A stretch of 44,698 bases of DNA, from the NCBI GenBank assembly GCA_016927275.1, contig JAFGMW010000077.1:1-44698 (forward strand). Reading direction: 5' to 3'. Each line of letters begins with the position of its first letter. Position 1 is the first letter of the stretch. Both the position numbers and the translations under genes were made by a program. This stretch comes from Pseudomonadota bacterium. GTDB taxonomy: Bacteria > UBA10199 > 2-02-FULL-44-16 > JAAZCA01. The notes under the pieces are model-generated. The model ran no database searches, was not told where the DNA came from, and saw nothing but the letters and a program-made list of their open reading frames with translations. Positions 8,282-17,258 of this stretch are shown here, one piece after another.

Positions 8282-9031
8282 TCAGCAGGCGTCCATGTTG
8301 CCTGATTCGTACTGGCATATCGCTATCGCGACCACCGCCGCGGTTTCGGCCCGAAGTATCTGCTGCCCGAGGCTCGCGATCGCGGCGCCGGAGCTGCGCG
8401 CGAGAGAGACCTCGTCATCCGTGAATCCGCCCTCCGGTCCTATGATCACGATGGGGCCATGGCCGGGAGAGGGCCCACCGCCCGAAAGGGCATGGCGCAG
8501 CGCGAGCCTCTCCTCGGACTCGTGGAAGAGAATGGCCCTGTCGAACGATCCGAGCGAGGCACACAGCTTCTCGAAGGTGATTGCGCTCTCGACCACGGGG
8601 AGGAAGGTCAGTCCCGACTGCTTCGCGGCCTCGGTCGCTATCCTCGAGAGGCGGGCGTGCCTGCGCGGGCCCGATCCTGCAGCTGCCCTCCGGACAGTTC
8701 GGGCCGAGTCAAACGGGATGACGCGGCTGCATCCGAGTTCCACCGCCTTCTCGACCGCCCACTCCATGCGCTCGGGCCGGATCGAGGCGATCGCGAGGAC
8801 CGGTGCGGGGGCCGACTCCGTGCGCTGCAGCTCCTCGACCACCGCGACCGAGACGCACCCGCTGCCCGCGCCCTCGATGCGCGCTCGAAACGACCGGCCC
8901 CGGCCGTCGGAGAGGACGAGCTGGTCCCCGGGCCTGAGCCTCAGCGACTGCGTGATGTGCCTGGCGTCGGCACCTCGGATCTGCGTCCTCTCGCCGGCGA
9001 CGAGTTTTCTGTCCAGGAAGAACTGCGGCAT
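8282..9031 (-). CDS. rsmE: 16S rRNA (uracil1498-N3)-methyltransferase
   Basis: SAM-dependent SPOUT methylase that modifies U1498 in the decoding region of 16S rRNA. The 249-residue product has the N-terminal PUA-like part (MPQFFLD, DARHITQSLRLRPGDQL). The SPOUT knot follows, with IIGPEGGFTDDEV near residue 196 and the C-terminal LGQQILRAETAAVVAI. The length is normal for the family. It starts one base after the prmA stop, with GGAGGG within the prmA end serving as SD, so the two are co-translated. The prmA-rsmE pair is common in bacteria. Confidence 0.95.
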   Translation of the reverse strand: MPQFFLDRKLVAGERTQIRGADARHITQSLRLRPGDQLVLSDGRGRSFRARIEGAGSGCVSVAVVEELQRTESAPAPVLAIASIRPERMEWAVEKAVELGCSRVIPFDSARTVRRAAAGSGPRRHARLSRIATEAAKQSGLTFLPVVESAITFEKLCASLGSFDRAILFHESEERLALRHALSGGGPSPGHGPIVIIGPEGGFTDDEVSLARSSGAAIASLGQQILRAETAAVVAIAICQYESGNMDAC

Positions 9032-9032
9032 A

Positions 9033-9896
9033 TCAGGCGTCCCTCCGGAAGATGACCGCGCTCCACTCGCCGTCTCGATCGGTCTCGTGGGCCGCGAACG
9101 CCCCCGCGTACGATGAGATTATCTCAGCCTCCTGGTCGGCCGTGATGCCTGAGAGTATGAGCACGCCGTTGTCTTCGACCCGGTCGACCATGGGGTCTCT
9201 GAGCTCGATGAGCGTCGAGAGAAGTATGTTCGCGACCACCGCGTCGTATCGGCCCTTTGCCATCTCGAGTCTGGGGAGGAGGGCGACGTCGCTGCAGCCG
9301 TTCTTGTCGAGATTCTCCCTGGCGACCGCGAGCGCGTCGGGATCGTTCTCCACTGCGCATATCCTTTCGGCGCCCATGAGCCTTCCGGCGATGGCCAGTA
9401 TCCCGCTGCCGGTGCCCACGTCGAGGAGCGACCGGATCCCGCGCGCACGCGATGCGAGGGAGCGCGCGCACAGCCGGGTGGTCTCGTGCAGCCCGGTGCC
9501 GAACGCCATTCCGGGGTCGAGCTCTATCACCGAATCCCCGGCGCGCCGCTCGTATCGCTCCCAGCTGGGCACGACCACTATGCCATGGGCGATCTCGAAG
9601 GGGGCGAAGCGCTGCTTGAAGGCATCGCGGAGGTCGCCGATCCTCTCCCTGCGGCAGGTGACTTGGGCGTCGGCGAGGCCGGGAAAGGTTCTGAACGTTT
9701 CGCTCACCTCGTCTGCGAGCGGGGCCTCTTTCCTGCCTCGCGCATCGAAGTTGGCGACGAGCGTCACCGACGCGCTACCCGCGGCCGCGAGCTCCAGGAT
9801 GGATCCGCAGCCGAGCCGGGCGAGTAGGAAAGAGGCCTCCTCGGCCCGGTCCCTCGGGACGGTCGCCTCGATGCGCAATGTGTCGTATTTTTTCAT
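9033..9896 (-). CDS. prmA: Ribosomal protein L11 methyltransferase
   Basis: Methylates lysine side chains and the N-terminus of ribosomal protein L11. The 287-residue product has the short substrate-recognition N-domain and then the class I methyltransferase fold: DPGMAFGTGLHETTRLC, the SAM loop LLDVGTGSGILAIAG, the acidic turn AVENDPDALAVA, and VANILLSTLIEL, a PrmA-specific NxL motif. The length matches the family. It sits in an apparent operon behind the solute-binding protein (27 bases) and is coupled to rsmE. Confidence 0.95.
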   Translation of the reverse strand: MKKYDTLRIEATVPRDRAEEASFLLARLGCGSILELAAAGSASVTLVANFDARGRKEAPLADEVSETFRTFPGLADAQVTCRRERIGDLRDAFKQRFAPFEIAHGIVVVPSWERYERRAGDSVIELDPGMAFGTGLHETTRLCARSLASRARGIRSLLDVGTGSGILAIAGRLMGAERICAVENDPDALAVARENLDKNGCSDVALLPRLEMAKGRYDAVVANILLSTLIELRDPMVDRVEDNGVLILSGITADQEAEIISSYAGAFAAHETDRDGEWSAVIFRRDA

Positions 9897-9923
9897 GATG
9901 TCGCCGGCCGGTCCTCCTGGGCG

Positions 9924-10706
9924 CTACCTGAGCGCGCTGAAGCCCTTGAGCCTCAGCTCCTGCAGCAGCTCCTTCGCCTCCGGATCGGCCCCTGCGCCGA
10001 TGAGGACCTCCTTCAGCCTCTCGGCGTCCTTCCATGAACGGTCGAAGAGCAGGACCTTCGCCGTGGGGACGCTCTCGGAGCGCCACACGGTGATGAGCCG
10101 CTTCGCCCAGGGGGAGCCCAGGTTCTCCAGCGTCTTCGCCTCTATGGGCGTGAGCAGGGCGAACGCGTCGATCTCGCCCGAGGCGATCTTCTTGAGGCTC
10201 GAGAAGAGCTGAGTCGTGGATGAGACGGAGGCGTCGGCCGAAAGTTTCGGGAAGAGCCTCTCCCTCACGTAGCTCAGGGTGAGCGGCTCGCTCGAGAGGA
10301 TCCTCGCGCCCGGCGGCAGCTCTCTCTTCGTCCCCACGAGCGCGTATCTCTCGCTGGGCTTGCCTTCGGGGAGCGGCAGCGTTGAGAGCATGACCGGCGG
10401 GTCGCCCATCTCGCCTCCGTACTGAGACAGCGCGGCGAAGCTCACGATCCCTATCGCAGGCTTGCCCTGGGCTATGTACTTCAGCCCCCCGTCCACGGTG
10501 TTGTAGTAGCGGCCGGTGATCGCCACGTCGCCCATCTTCTTCCCCACGTATGCGAGGAAGTCGTCCAGCACCGGCTGCGCCTCCTCGGTGCTTCCAGCCT
10601 CGCCCGGGTACCAGAAGACCATGGATGCGGCGCGCGCATGGGCGCCCGCTGCCGTGGAGCATATCATCGAGCAGAGCAGAAGGCCGATCGCCGCGCTTCT
10701 CTTCAT
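9924..10706 (-). CDS. Periplasmic solute-binding protein, PhnD-like
   Basis: A 260-residue exported protein: a signal peptide (about 1-27, MKRSAAIGLLLCSMICSTAA, ending AHARA) precedes a type 2 periplasmic-binding fold. Features resembling phosphate/phosphonate-binding PhnD proteins are LDDFLAYVGKKMGD near the start, ITGRYYNTVDGGLKYIAQGK, and the late segment SGEIDAFALLTPIE. No permease or ATPase gene is adjacent, so the ligand and partner are unknown. It has a strong SD (GGGAGG) and a promoter 33-61 bases upstream, and starts the minus-strand run that continues with prmA. A sensor-partner or orphan role is possible. Confidence 0.75.
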   Translation of the reverse strand: MKRSAAIGLLLCSMICSTAAGAHARAASMVFWYPGEAGSTEEAQPVLDDFLAYVGKKMGDVAITGRYYNTVDGGLKYIAQGKPAIGIVSFAALSQYGGEMGDPPVMLSTLPLPEGKPSERYALVGTKRELPPGARILSSEPLTLSYVRERLFPKLSADASVSSTTQLFSSLKKIASGEIDAFALLTPIEAKTLENLGSPWAKRLITVWRSESVPTAKVLLFDRSWKDAERLKEVLIGAGADPEAKELLQELRLKGFSALR

Positions 10707-10738
10707 CGGAAACCTCCCGGTCGTCTGTGAGGCCGCAG

Positions 10739-10767
10739 ATTCTGTAGCCGCGGGGCGCGGATGTCAA
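10739..10767 (-). promoter_or_regulatory. Promoter of the PhnD-like gene and prmA-rsmE run
   Basis: Minus-strand TTGACA (10767-10762), 17-base spacer, CAGAAT (10744-10739). The -35 is perfect and the -10 matches four of six. The start would be near 10732, 26 bases ahead of the ATG. The facing leuS promoter is not clear; TTGACG at 10799-10804 is the best -35 but has only weak -10 matches. Confidence 0.55.
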
Positions 10768-10902
10768 CCGGGTGGGCCAAGGGCCGCTCCGATAAATTTT
10801 GACGCTTTCCGCGATGTATGTTAACTGCGCAATTTAATTGAGCGTTATGCTCCGGAGAGGGATGGGGCTGCGGGGCGGCCCGCGACACGGAGGAGAAAGG
10901 TG

Positions 10903-13335
10903 ATGGCGGAGCGAAGGTACGATCCGGCCGAGATAGAGGCGAAGTGGCAGGCGCGGTGGAGCGCCGACGGGGCGTTCAACGTGGAGCCGGGCGAGGGTTC
11001 GCGCAAGTACTACCTGCTCGAGATGCTGCCCTATCCCTCGGGGCGCCTGCACATGGGCCACGTGCGCAACTACGCGATAGGGGACGTGGCCGCCAGGTAC
11101 AAGATGATGCAGGGCTGCAATGTGCTCCACCCGATAGGATGGGACGCCTTCGGCATGCCGGCCGAGAACGCGGCCATAAAGCACGGCGTCCATCCGGCGA
11201 AGTGGACTTACGAGAACATCGATTACATGAGGGGCCAGTTCAAGAGGCTCGGCTGCTCCTACGACTGGGACCGCGAGTTCGCGACCTGCGCTCCGGAGTA
11301 TTACAGGTGGGAGCAGCTCATCTTCACGAAGATGTTCGAGAGGGGATGGGCCTACAAGAGGACCTCGAAGGTCAACTGGTGCCCCGCCTGCCGGACGGTT
11401 CTGGCGAACGAGCAGGCGGAGGGCGGGGTCTGCTGGCGCTGCGACTCCCAGGTGGAGCTGCGGTCCATGACCCAGTGGTATCTGAGGATAACGGACTACG
11501 CCGAGGAGCTCCTGCGCGACGTTGACGAAAAGCTCGCGGGCTGGCCCGAGCGCGTGCGGGTGATGCAGCGCGAGTGGATAGGAAAGAGCGAGGGCGCGAA
11601 CATAGAGTTCGAGATGGAGGGGAGTAAAGGGCGCATCGCGATCTTCACGACCAGGCCCGACACCCTCTTCGGAGCCACATTCATGAGCCTCGCGTGGGAG
11701 CATCCCCTGGCCCTGGAGCTCGCCGACGCGTGCGGCAGGGGCGGCCAGGTTCGCAGCTTCATAGAGCGGAGCGCGAGGATCGACCACCAGGCGAGGCTGG
11801 CCGGCTCGTACGAGAAGGAGGGGGAGTTCACCGGCGCGCACTGCATCAATCCTCTCACAGGCAGGCGCATGCCGATCTACGTTGCGAACTTCGTGCTCAT
11901 GGACTACGGCACCGGCGCCGTGATGGCGGTCCCTGCCCACGACCAGAGGGACTTCGAGTTCGCCAGGAAGTACAACCTCCCGATCAAGGTGGTGATACAG
12001 CCCGACGGCGCGCCCCTCGATCCGCGGACCATGGAGGGCGCATGGGAGGGCCCGGGCACGCTCGTGGAGTCGGGGCACTTCTCGGGCATGCCGTCCGCGG
12101 AGGGGGCGAGGGCGATCACCGCGCACCTTGCCGGGAAGGGCATGGGCGGCCCCACGGTCACATACCGGCTCAAGGACTGGTGCATATCGCGCCAGCGCTA
12201 CTGGGGAGCGCCGATCCCCATCGTGCACTGCGAGGCCTGCGGCGACGTCGCGGTGCCGGAGGGGGAGCTGCCGGTGGAGCTACCCATGGACGTCGAGCTC
12301 ACCGGCGAGGGCGGCTCCCCGCTCGCAAAGGTGGAATCGTTCGTGAACACCCTCTGCCCGAAGTGCGGCAAGGCGGCCAGGCGCGAGACCGACACCATGG
12401 ACACCTTCGTCGAGTCGTCCTGGTACATGTTCCGCTACACCTGCCCCCATCACGCCGGGGCCCCCCTCGACCCGGAGATGGTCCGCTACTGGATGCCGGT
12501 GGACCAGTACATAGGGGGGATCGAGCACGCGGTCGGGCACCTCATCTACTGCCGCTACTTCACCAAGGTCATGCGCGACCTGGGGTTGGTCGATCTGGAC
12601 GAGCCGGTAGCGAACCTCATGACCCAGGGCATGGTCTACAAGGACGGCGCGAAGATGAGCAAGTCGAAGGGCAACGTCGTCGACCCCGACGAGATGATAA
12701 AGAGGTACGGCGCCGACGCGGTGAGGCTCTTCATGCTCTTCGCCTCCCCGCCCGAGAAGGACCTGGAGTGGAGCGACCAGGGGATCGAGGGCGCGAGCCG
12801 CTTCGTGATGAGGCTCTGGAGGCTCGTCGACGGGTGGATAGAATCGGGGGCGAACGGCGCCCCGGGCGATGATGCGGAGCGCCAGCGCCACAGGACGATC
12901 AGGAAGGTCACCGAGGACATCGAGCGCTACCACTTCAACACCGCCATAGCGGCGCTCATGGAGTACGTGAACTTCCTCTACGGACGGAGGATCGAGAGCA
13001 TCGGCAGGGAGTCGATCGAGACCCTCGTTCTGCTCATATCGCCGCTCATGCCGCACGTGGCCGAGGAGATGTGGTCCATGCTGGGGCATGGGGGCTGCGT
13101 GCTCAGGGAGCGCTGGCCGTCACACGACGAATCGAAGATCGCCAGCGACTCGGTCACTGTGATAGTCCAGGTCTCGGGAAGGCTCCGCGACAGGATAGAG
13201 GTGCCGGCGTCGGCGGCCGAGGAGGAGCTGAGAAAGGCGGCGCTGGCCAGCGAAAAGGTCAGGGCCGCTATGGGCGGGAAGGATCCGAGGAAGGTGATCG
13301 TGGTGCCGGGCAAGCTCGTCAACATCGTGCTCTAG
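10903..13335 (+). CDS. leuS: Leucyl-tRNA synthetase
   Basis: Class I synthetase that charges tRNA-Leu and edits mischarged products. The 810-residue bacterial-type protein has the HIGH-like motif in [18 protein letters not shown] near residue 45. A zinc-finger-like insert follows ([10 protein letters not shown], then CWRCDSQV). The CP1 editing domain carries [12 protein letters not shown] and [18 protein letters not shown]. The catalytic [12 protein letters not shown] is near residue 584. ATG at 10903 is preferred over the adjoining GTG at 10900 because GGAGGAG lies eight bases before it. It is followed three bases later by holA. Confidence 0.97.
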   Translation: MAERRYDPAEIEAKWQARWSADGAFNVEPGEGSRKYYLLEMLPYPSGRLHMGHVRNYAIGDVAARYKMMQGCNVLHPIGWDAFGMPAENAAIKHGVHPAKWTYENIDYMRGQFKRLGCSYDWDREFATCAPEYYRWEQLIFTKMFERGWAYKRTSKVNWCPACRTVLANEQAEGGVCWRCDSQVELRSMTQWYLRITDYAEELLRDVDEKLAGWPERVRVMQREWIGKSEGANIEFEMEGSKGRIAIFTTRPDTLFGATFMSLAWEHPLALELADACGRGGQVRSFIERSARIDHQARLAGSYEKEGEFTGAHCINPLTGRRMPIYVANFVLMDYGTGAVMAVPAHDQRDFEFARKYNLPIKVVIQPDGAPLDPRTMEGAWEGPGTLVESGHFSGMPSAEGARAITAHLAGKGMGGPTVTYRLKDWCISRQRYWGAPIPIVHCEACGDVAVPEGELPVELPMDVELTGEGGSPLAKVESFVNTLCPKCGKAARRETDTMDTFVESSWYMFRYTCPHHAGAPLDPEMVRYWMPVDQYIGGIEHAVGHLIYCRYFTKVMRDLGLVDLDEPVANLMTQGMVYKDGAKMSKSKGNVVDPDEMIKRYGADAVRLFMLFASPPEKDLEWSDQGIEGASRFVMRLWRLVDGWIESGANGAPGDDAERQRHRTIRKVTEDIERYHFNTAIAALMEYVNFLYGRRIESIGRESIETLVLLISPLMPHVAEEMWSMLGHGGCVLRERWPSHDESKIASDSVTVIVQVSGRLRDRIEVPASAAEEELRKAALASEKVRAAMGGKDPRKVIVVPGKLVNIVL

Positions 13336-13338
13336 GAT

Positions 13339-14358
13339 ATGCCGAGGATCGACGTCACAGAGCTGGACAAAGAGATAAGGCAGGGGAAGCTCAGGCCCGT
13401 GTATGTTGTCGTGGGCGAGGAGCCGTACCTGGCCCAGGCGGCGCTCGCCTCGATCAGGGAGGCGGCGGGCTCCGGCGGCGCGGAGGTGCACACCTTCGCT
13501 GCGCAGGAGGCCAGGCCGGACGAGGTGATCGGCCTGCTCCGCAACCTCTCCCTGCTCGGGTCGCGCCCGATGGTGGTCATACGCGACGGCGAGGCGCTGA
13601 CCAAGGAGCGCAAGGCGTCGATGGCGGAGGCGCTGGCCGATTACATCGCGAGCCCCATCGATTCGTCCGTTCTCGTCATCACCGCGGAGAAGATGGACGG
13701 CCGCTCCAGACTCATGCAGCTCGCTGCGAAGAGCGGGGCGGTTGTCGAGTGCCGGCGCCTCTACGACGACAGGCTCCCCTCATGGATAGGCATGCAGGTG
13801 AAGAGGCGCGAGAGGCAGATATCCATCGAGGCTGCGAAGTTTCTGGCCGAGATGGTCGGAAACGACCTGGGGCAGATATCGGGCGCGATCGACCGGGTCA
13901 TCCTCTACATAGGCAGCCGCAGGGCGATCGAGCTCGGCGACGTTGAGGAGGCGGTCGCCGAGACCCACCAGAGGGACGTCTTCGACCTCACCGACGCGGT
14001 TGGCCGCAGGCAGCTTGCGCGGGCCCTGTCGTTTCTGCACAACCTCATCCAAAACGGCCAGCCCCCGACGCTGATACTGCACATGCTGGCGCGCCACTTC
14101 AGGATGCTCGCGAAGGCCAGGGAGATATCGGGCAGGACCTCCGACCGCGCCGAGATGGCGCGCTACATCGGCGTCAACCCGTATTATCTGCAGGGCTACG
14201 TCGACCAGGCGAAAAACTTCTCCCGGAGCGAGCTGCGGGCAGCCTTCGCCATCCTCCACAGGTGCGACAGGGGGATAAAGTCGAGCAGGCTGCAGAAGGA
14301 GAGGGTGATCGAGAGAGCGGTGGTGGCGCTGACAGAAAAAAAGGGCGCCGCCCGATGA
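13339..14358 (+). CDS. holA: DNA polymerase III subunit delta
   Basis: Wrench of the clamp loader that opens the sliding clamp. The 339-residue product has the family profile: RPVYVVVGEEPYLAQ at the N-terminus (a degenerate P-loop region), FDLTDAVGRRQLARAL in the middle, and the C-terminal helical domain with MLARHFRMLAKA and GVNPYYLQGYVDQAKNFS. It starts three bases after the leuS stop, with no SD of its own, implying coupling. Its last codons and stop (14343-14358) also encode half of the hairpin that terminates rpsT on the other strand. Confidence 0.93.
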   Translation: MPRIDVTELDKEIRQGKLRPVYVVVGEEPYLAQAALASIREAAGSGGAEVHTFAAQEARPDEVIGLLRNLSLLGSRPMVVIRDGEALTKERKASMAEALADYIASPIDSSVLVITAEKMDGRSRLMQLAAKSGAVVECRRLYDDRLPSWIGMQVKRRERQISIEAAKFLAEMVGNDLGQISGAIDRVILYIGSRRAIELGDVEEAVAETHQRDVFDLTDAVGRRQLARALSFLHNLIQNGQPPTLILHMLARHFRMLAKAREISGRTSDRAEMARYIGVNPYYLQGYVDQAKNFSRSELRAAFAILHRCDRGIKSSRLQKERVIERAVVALTEKKGAAR

Positions 14359-14367
14359 GCGGCGCCC
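14336..14367 (-). terminator. Intrinsic terminator of rpsT, embedded in the 3' end of holA
   Basis: A perfect 9-bp stem, GGGCGCCGC (14343-14351) with GCGGCGCCC (14359-14367), and a seven-base loop. Read on the minus strand it is followed by seven T (14342-14336). It lies 22 bases beyond the rpsT stop, and overlaps the holA stop codon at 14356-14358. Confidence 0.9.
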
Positions 14368-14389
14368 CCTGCCTTCGCGATGTGTCGCG

Positions 14390-14668
14390 CTAGGCCCCCT
14401 GCGCGTTGACGTGCCGCGCGAGTCTCGAGACCAGCCTCGAGGCCTTGCGCCTGTGAATGACGCCCCTCTGCGCGCCCTTCATTATAATGGGTGAGGTCCT
14501 CTTGAGATCCTCGGGGGTCGCCCCGGCCCGGGCCGCCTTGAGGGCGGTGCGCATCTTGGAGAGGCGCGTTTTGTTGATCAGCCTTCGCTTCTCGTTCTGG
14601 CGCGCGCGCTTGATCGCCGACGCGTGCCTGCCCACTCCCAGCTTCTTCTTCAACTTGTCTATGGCCAT
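14390..14668 (-). CDS. rpsT: 30S ribosomal protein S20
   Basis: Primary 16S rRNA-binding protein. The 92-residue, strongly basic product contains the S20 signature SAIKRARQNEKRRLINKTRLSK and the later GVIHRRKASRLVSRLAR. The N-terminus (MAIDKLKKKLGVGRHA) is a little longer than in E. coli. The ATG at 14668 has AGGGAGAAG in front. It is a lone minus-strand gene between holA and murJ, with a terminator inside holA. A perfect minus-strand TTGACA (14730-14725) could be its -35, though the -10 is weak (GATAGC or TAGCTG). Confidence 0.95.
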   Translation of the reverse strand: MAIDKLKKKLGVGRHASAIKRARQNEKRRLINKTRLSKMRTALKAARAGATPEDLKRTSPIIMKGAQRGVIHRRKASRLVSRLARHVNAQGA

Positions 14669-14682
14669 CTTCTTCTCCCTTG

Positions 14683-14711
14683 TTGCAAATGAGGAGTGCC
14701 GCAGCTATCAT
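14683..14711 (+). promoter_or_regulatory. Candidate promoter of murJ
   Basis: TTGCAA (14683-14688), 17-base spacer, TATCAT (14706-14711): four of six and five of six matches. It lies in the rpsT-murJ divergent gap and overlaps the region used by the rpsT promoter in the other direction. Transcription would start near 14718 and run straight into a terminator-like hairpin. Confidence 0.5.
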
Positions 14712-14730
14712 GCCACCCTGTAGTTGTCAA

Positions 14731-14756
14731 CCCCGCGTATTCGGGGCCCTTTTTTT
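14731..14756 (+). terminator. Terminator-like hairpin in the murJ leader
   Basis: CCCCG (14731-14735) pairs with CGGGG (14742-14746) around a six-base loop, then CCC and seven T (14750-14756). It stands between the candidate murJ promoter and the murJ ATG at 14779. The first CCCC could alternatively pair with GGGG at 14762-14765 close to the murJ start, so two exclusive structures are possible. Confidence 0.45.
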
Positions 14757-14778
14757 CGGGAGGGGCCGGGAAAAGGCC

Positions 14779-16380
14779 ATGCAGAGCGAACATGCAAACA
14801 TCAGCCGCCGGGTGGGCACGGTCAGCTTCTTCACCTTCCTCTCGAGGATCCTGGGCCTCGTCCGGGACGCTGTCCTGGCCTGGGCCTTCGGCGCCACCAG
14901 GTTCGCAGACGCCTTCTACGTGGCCTTCAGGATACCGAACCTCCTCAGGCGGCTGGTGGCCGAGGGGGCGCTCACGGTCGCCTTCGTGCCCGTATACACG
15001 GAGAACCTCAGAATATCGAGGGCGGAGGGGAGGCGCGCGGCCTCGGTCGTGTTCACCTACCTCTCGATCTTCCTCGTCGCGCTCGCGATCTTCGGCGTGA
15101 TCTTCGCTCCGCTCCTGGTGAAGATGATAGCCTGGGGCTTTGCGGACAATCCGGAGAAATTCGAGATCACGGTTTACCTCACCAGGCTCATGTTCCCCTA
15201 CATCGTCCTCATCAGCCTCGTTGCCCTGGCGATGGGCATACTCAACTCGCTCAAGCACTTCGCGGCCCCGGCCGCATCGCCGGTCCTTCTCAACATCTTC
15301 ATCATCATAGGCGCCCTTGTGCTCGAGAGGTACGCGAGGGTGCCGGCCGAGGGGGTGGCGATCGGCGTGCTGCTGGGCGGGGTCGCGCAGCTGGCGCTCC
15401 AGATCCCGGTCCTGGTCAGGGAGCGGATGCTCCCCAGGATAGAGTTCAACTGGAGGCACCCCGCCCTCAAGGGGCTGCTGGTGCTCATGATACCGTCGGC
15501 GTTCGGCGCCGCCGTCTATCAGTTCAACGTCGTCGTGGTCACGTTCCTGGCTTCCTTTTTGCCCGACGGCAGCGTCTCCTATCTCTGGTACGCCGACAGG
15601 GTCTCTGAATTCTCGCTGGGCATATTTTCCATCGCCGTGGCGACCGCCACGCTGCCGACCCTCTCCGAGCACGCGGCGAAGAAGGACATCGGTTCTTTCA
15701 AGTCGACTCTCGGCTACAGCCTGAGGCTCGCGTTTCTGATCGACATCCCGGCCGCGGTCGGGCTCTACGTGCTGGCGCTCCCGGTCATCAGCGTGCTCTT
15801 CCAGAGGGGGGAGTTCACCCCCGAGGCGGCGGTCGCCTCAGCCGGCGCCCTCTGCTTCTTCGCCATGAAGATACCGTTCGTCTCAGGCGTCCGCAACCTC
15901 GTGCCGGCGTTCTTCGCCCTCAAGGACGCCAGGACCCCTGTGGCGGTATCCGTGCTGGCGGTGGCGGTCAACGCGGCATTCGCGCTGCTGCTCATGAAGC
16001 ATCTAGCGCACAGGGGCCTGGCCGCAGCGCTGGTGATCTCCTCCGCGGCGAACTTCTTCCTTCTGCTGTGGATGTTCAGGAGAAAGGTGGGGCTCATCGG
16101 GTGCAGCGCGATCCTCAAGTCGGTGGCGAGGACCGCGCTGGCCAGCGCCGTCATGGGGGCGGCGCTCTATGCGGCGCTCAACTTCATCGGCTTCGACCGC
16201 AGCCTTTCGATATGGGCCCGGGCGGGGATGCTGCTCGCCCTCATCTTCGGAGGCGCGGCGCTCTATCTTGCGATCATAAGGGCGATAAGCCCGGAGGAGT
16301 TCGCGGCGGTTGCGGCGCTGGTGCGCAGGCGGGCCGCCGGCGCTCTGCCCGCGGACCGGGTTCCCCCTTCCATGCCCTGA
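14779..16380 (+). CDS. murJ: Lipid II flippase MurJ
   Basis: Moves lipid II across the inner membrane for peptidoglycan synthesis. The 533-residue product has the MviN/MurJ profile with about 14 membrane helices. It starts with the hallmark FFTFLSRILGLVRDAVLAWAFG and includes AFRIPNLLRRLVAEGALTVA, VPVYTE and the later ALPVISVLFQRGEF. ATG at 14779 is chosen because the family begins close to this point; an open frame extends 33 codons upstream across the leader hairpin, which I reject. It is divergent from rpsT and converges on mazG 12 bases later. Confidence 0.95.
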   Translation: MQSEHANISRRVGTVSFFTFLSRILGLVRDAVLAWAFGATRFADAFYVAFRIPNLLRRLVAEGALTVAFVPVYTENLRISRAEGRRAASVVFTYLSIFLVALAIFGVIFAPLLVKMIAWGFADNPEKFEITVYLTRLMFPYIVLISLVALAMGILNSLKHFAAPAASPVLLNIFIIIGALVLERYARVPAEGVAIGVLLGGVAQLALQIPVLVRERMLPRIEFNWRHPALKGLLVLMIPSAFGAAVYQFNVVVVTFLASFLPDGSVSYLWYADRVSEFSLGIFSIAVATATLPTLSEHAAKKDIGSFKSTLGYSLRLAFLIDIPAAVGLYVLALPVISVLFQRGEFTPEAAVASAGALCFFAMKIPFVSGVRNLVPAFFALKDARTPVAVSVLAVAVNAAFALLLMKHLAHRGLAAALVISSAANFFLLLWMFRRKVGLIGCSAILKSVARTALASAVMGAALYAALNFIGFDRSLSIWARAGMLLALIFGGAALYLAIIRAISPEEFAAVAALVRRRAAGALPADRVPPSMP

Positions 16381-16392
16381 CGGGCGGATCGA

Positions 16393-17166
16393 CTATCCCT
16401 CTTTCTTCGCCAGCTCCCAGAGCCTGTCCCATTCCTCAGGCGAGAGCTCGCCGAGCTTCCTCCCGGTCTGCTCAATCTGCCGTTCGATCGAGTTGAACCG
16501 CTTCATGAAGCGCTGTGTCGCCCTGCGCAGGGCCCCCTCGGGGTCGATCTTGAGGAAGCGGCCGAGGTTGGCCAGCGTGAAAAGCAGATCGCCGTACTCG
16601 TGATCGATCTCGTCGGTCGCCCCCTGTTTCCGCGCCTCGTGGAGTTCCTGCGCCTCCTCCTCGACCTTTCCGAGTATCCCCTCGGCGTCGGACCAGTCGA
16701 AGCCGACCCGCGAGCTCTTCTCGCCGAGGCGGAAGGCCTTCAGCAGCGCGGGCAGGCTGTCGGGGACGCCCCCGAGCACCGATCTTTTCCCCTCCTGCTT
16801 CTTGAGCTGCTCCCACTGCGCAAGCACCTCGCCGGTCCCGGAGACCTTGCTGTCGCCGAAGACGTGGGGATGGCGATGGATCAGCTTCTTCGTGATGGAG
16901 TCAACGACGTCCTCCACTGAGAATCGGGACTCCTCTTCGGCTATCCGGGAGTAGAAGAGTATCTGGAGCAGAAGGTCGCCCAGCTCCTCCTTGAGCGCGT
17001 CGTAGTCCTCGCGGTCGATGGCCTCGAGCACCTCGTGCGTCTCCTCGAGGGTGTGCGCGGCGATGTCCTTGTACGACTGCTCGCGGTCCCAGGGGCAGCC
17101 GTCGGGCGCCCTGAGCCTCGCCATTATCCCGACAAGCTCCTCGAACCTCTTTCCCAGGTCTTTCAT
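16393..17166 (-). CDS. mazG: Nucleoside triphosphate pyrophosphohydrolase MazG
   Basis: Hydrolyses NTPs and dNTPs to monophosphates and pyrophosphate. The 257-residue product has two MazG domains. The first shows RLRAPDGCPWDREQSYK, EETHEVLEAI and EELGDLLLQILFYSRI; the second shows EEEAQELHEA and HEYGDLLFTLANLGRF. This is the full-length E. coli type. ATG at 17166 gives the usual N-terminus (MKDLGKRFEELVGIM). No SD is visible there; a TTGACA-17-TATCCC element lies so close upstream that a leaderless mRNA is predicted. It diverges from the YjbQ-like gene. Confidence 0.93.
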   Translation of the reverse strand: MKDLGKRFEELVGIMARLRAPDGCPWDREQSYKDIAAHTLEETHEVLEAIDREDYDALKEELGDLLLQILFYSRIAEEESRFSVEDVVDSITKKLIHRHPHVFGDSKVSGTGEVLAQWEQLKKQEGKRSVLGGVPDSLPALLKAFRLGEKSSRVGFDWSDAEGILGKVEEEAQELHEARKQGATDEIDHEYGDLLFTLANLGRFLKIDPEGALRRATQRFMKRFNSIERQIEQTGRKLGELSPEEWDRLWELAKKEG

Positions 17167-17173
17167 CCGGCAT

Positions 17174-17202
17174 GGGATAGGTGAGTAAATCCGCCGTGTC
17201 AA
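17174..17202 (-). promoter_or_regulatory. Candidate promoter of mazG
   Basis: Minus-strand TTGACA (17202-17197), 17-base spacer, TATCCC (17179-17174). The -35 is perfect; the -10 matches three of six. Only seven bases separate the -10 from the mazG ATG, so transcription would begin at or next to the start codon. Confidence 0.4.
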
Positions 17203-17221
17203 TCGGAGTTGTTTTTAATGA

Positions 17222-17250
17222 TTGCATTTAAAATCCCTCCCAAATAGATT
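17222..17250 (+). promoter_or_regulatory. Candidate promoter of the YjbQ-like/phoH run
   Basis: TTGCAT (17222-17227), 17-base spacer, TAGATT (17245-17250), each four of six, in a strikingly AT-rich gap. The -10 ends eight bases before the ATG at 17259, so this too predicts a transcript with almost no leader. Confidence 0.4.
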
Positions 17251-17258
17251 ATAGGATT

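Noticed and set aside
10834-12228. Long minus-strand open frame inside leuS
   Set aside because: Antisense to the conserved leuS catalytic and editing regions, with shadow composition and no known motif.
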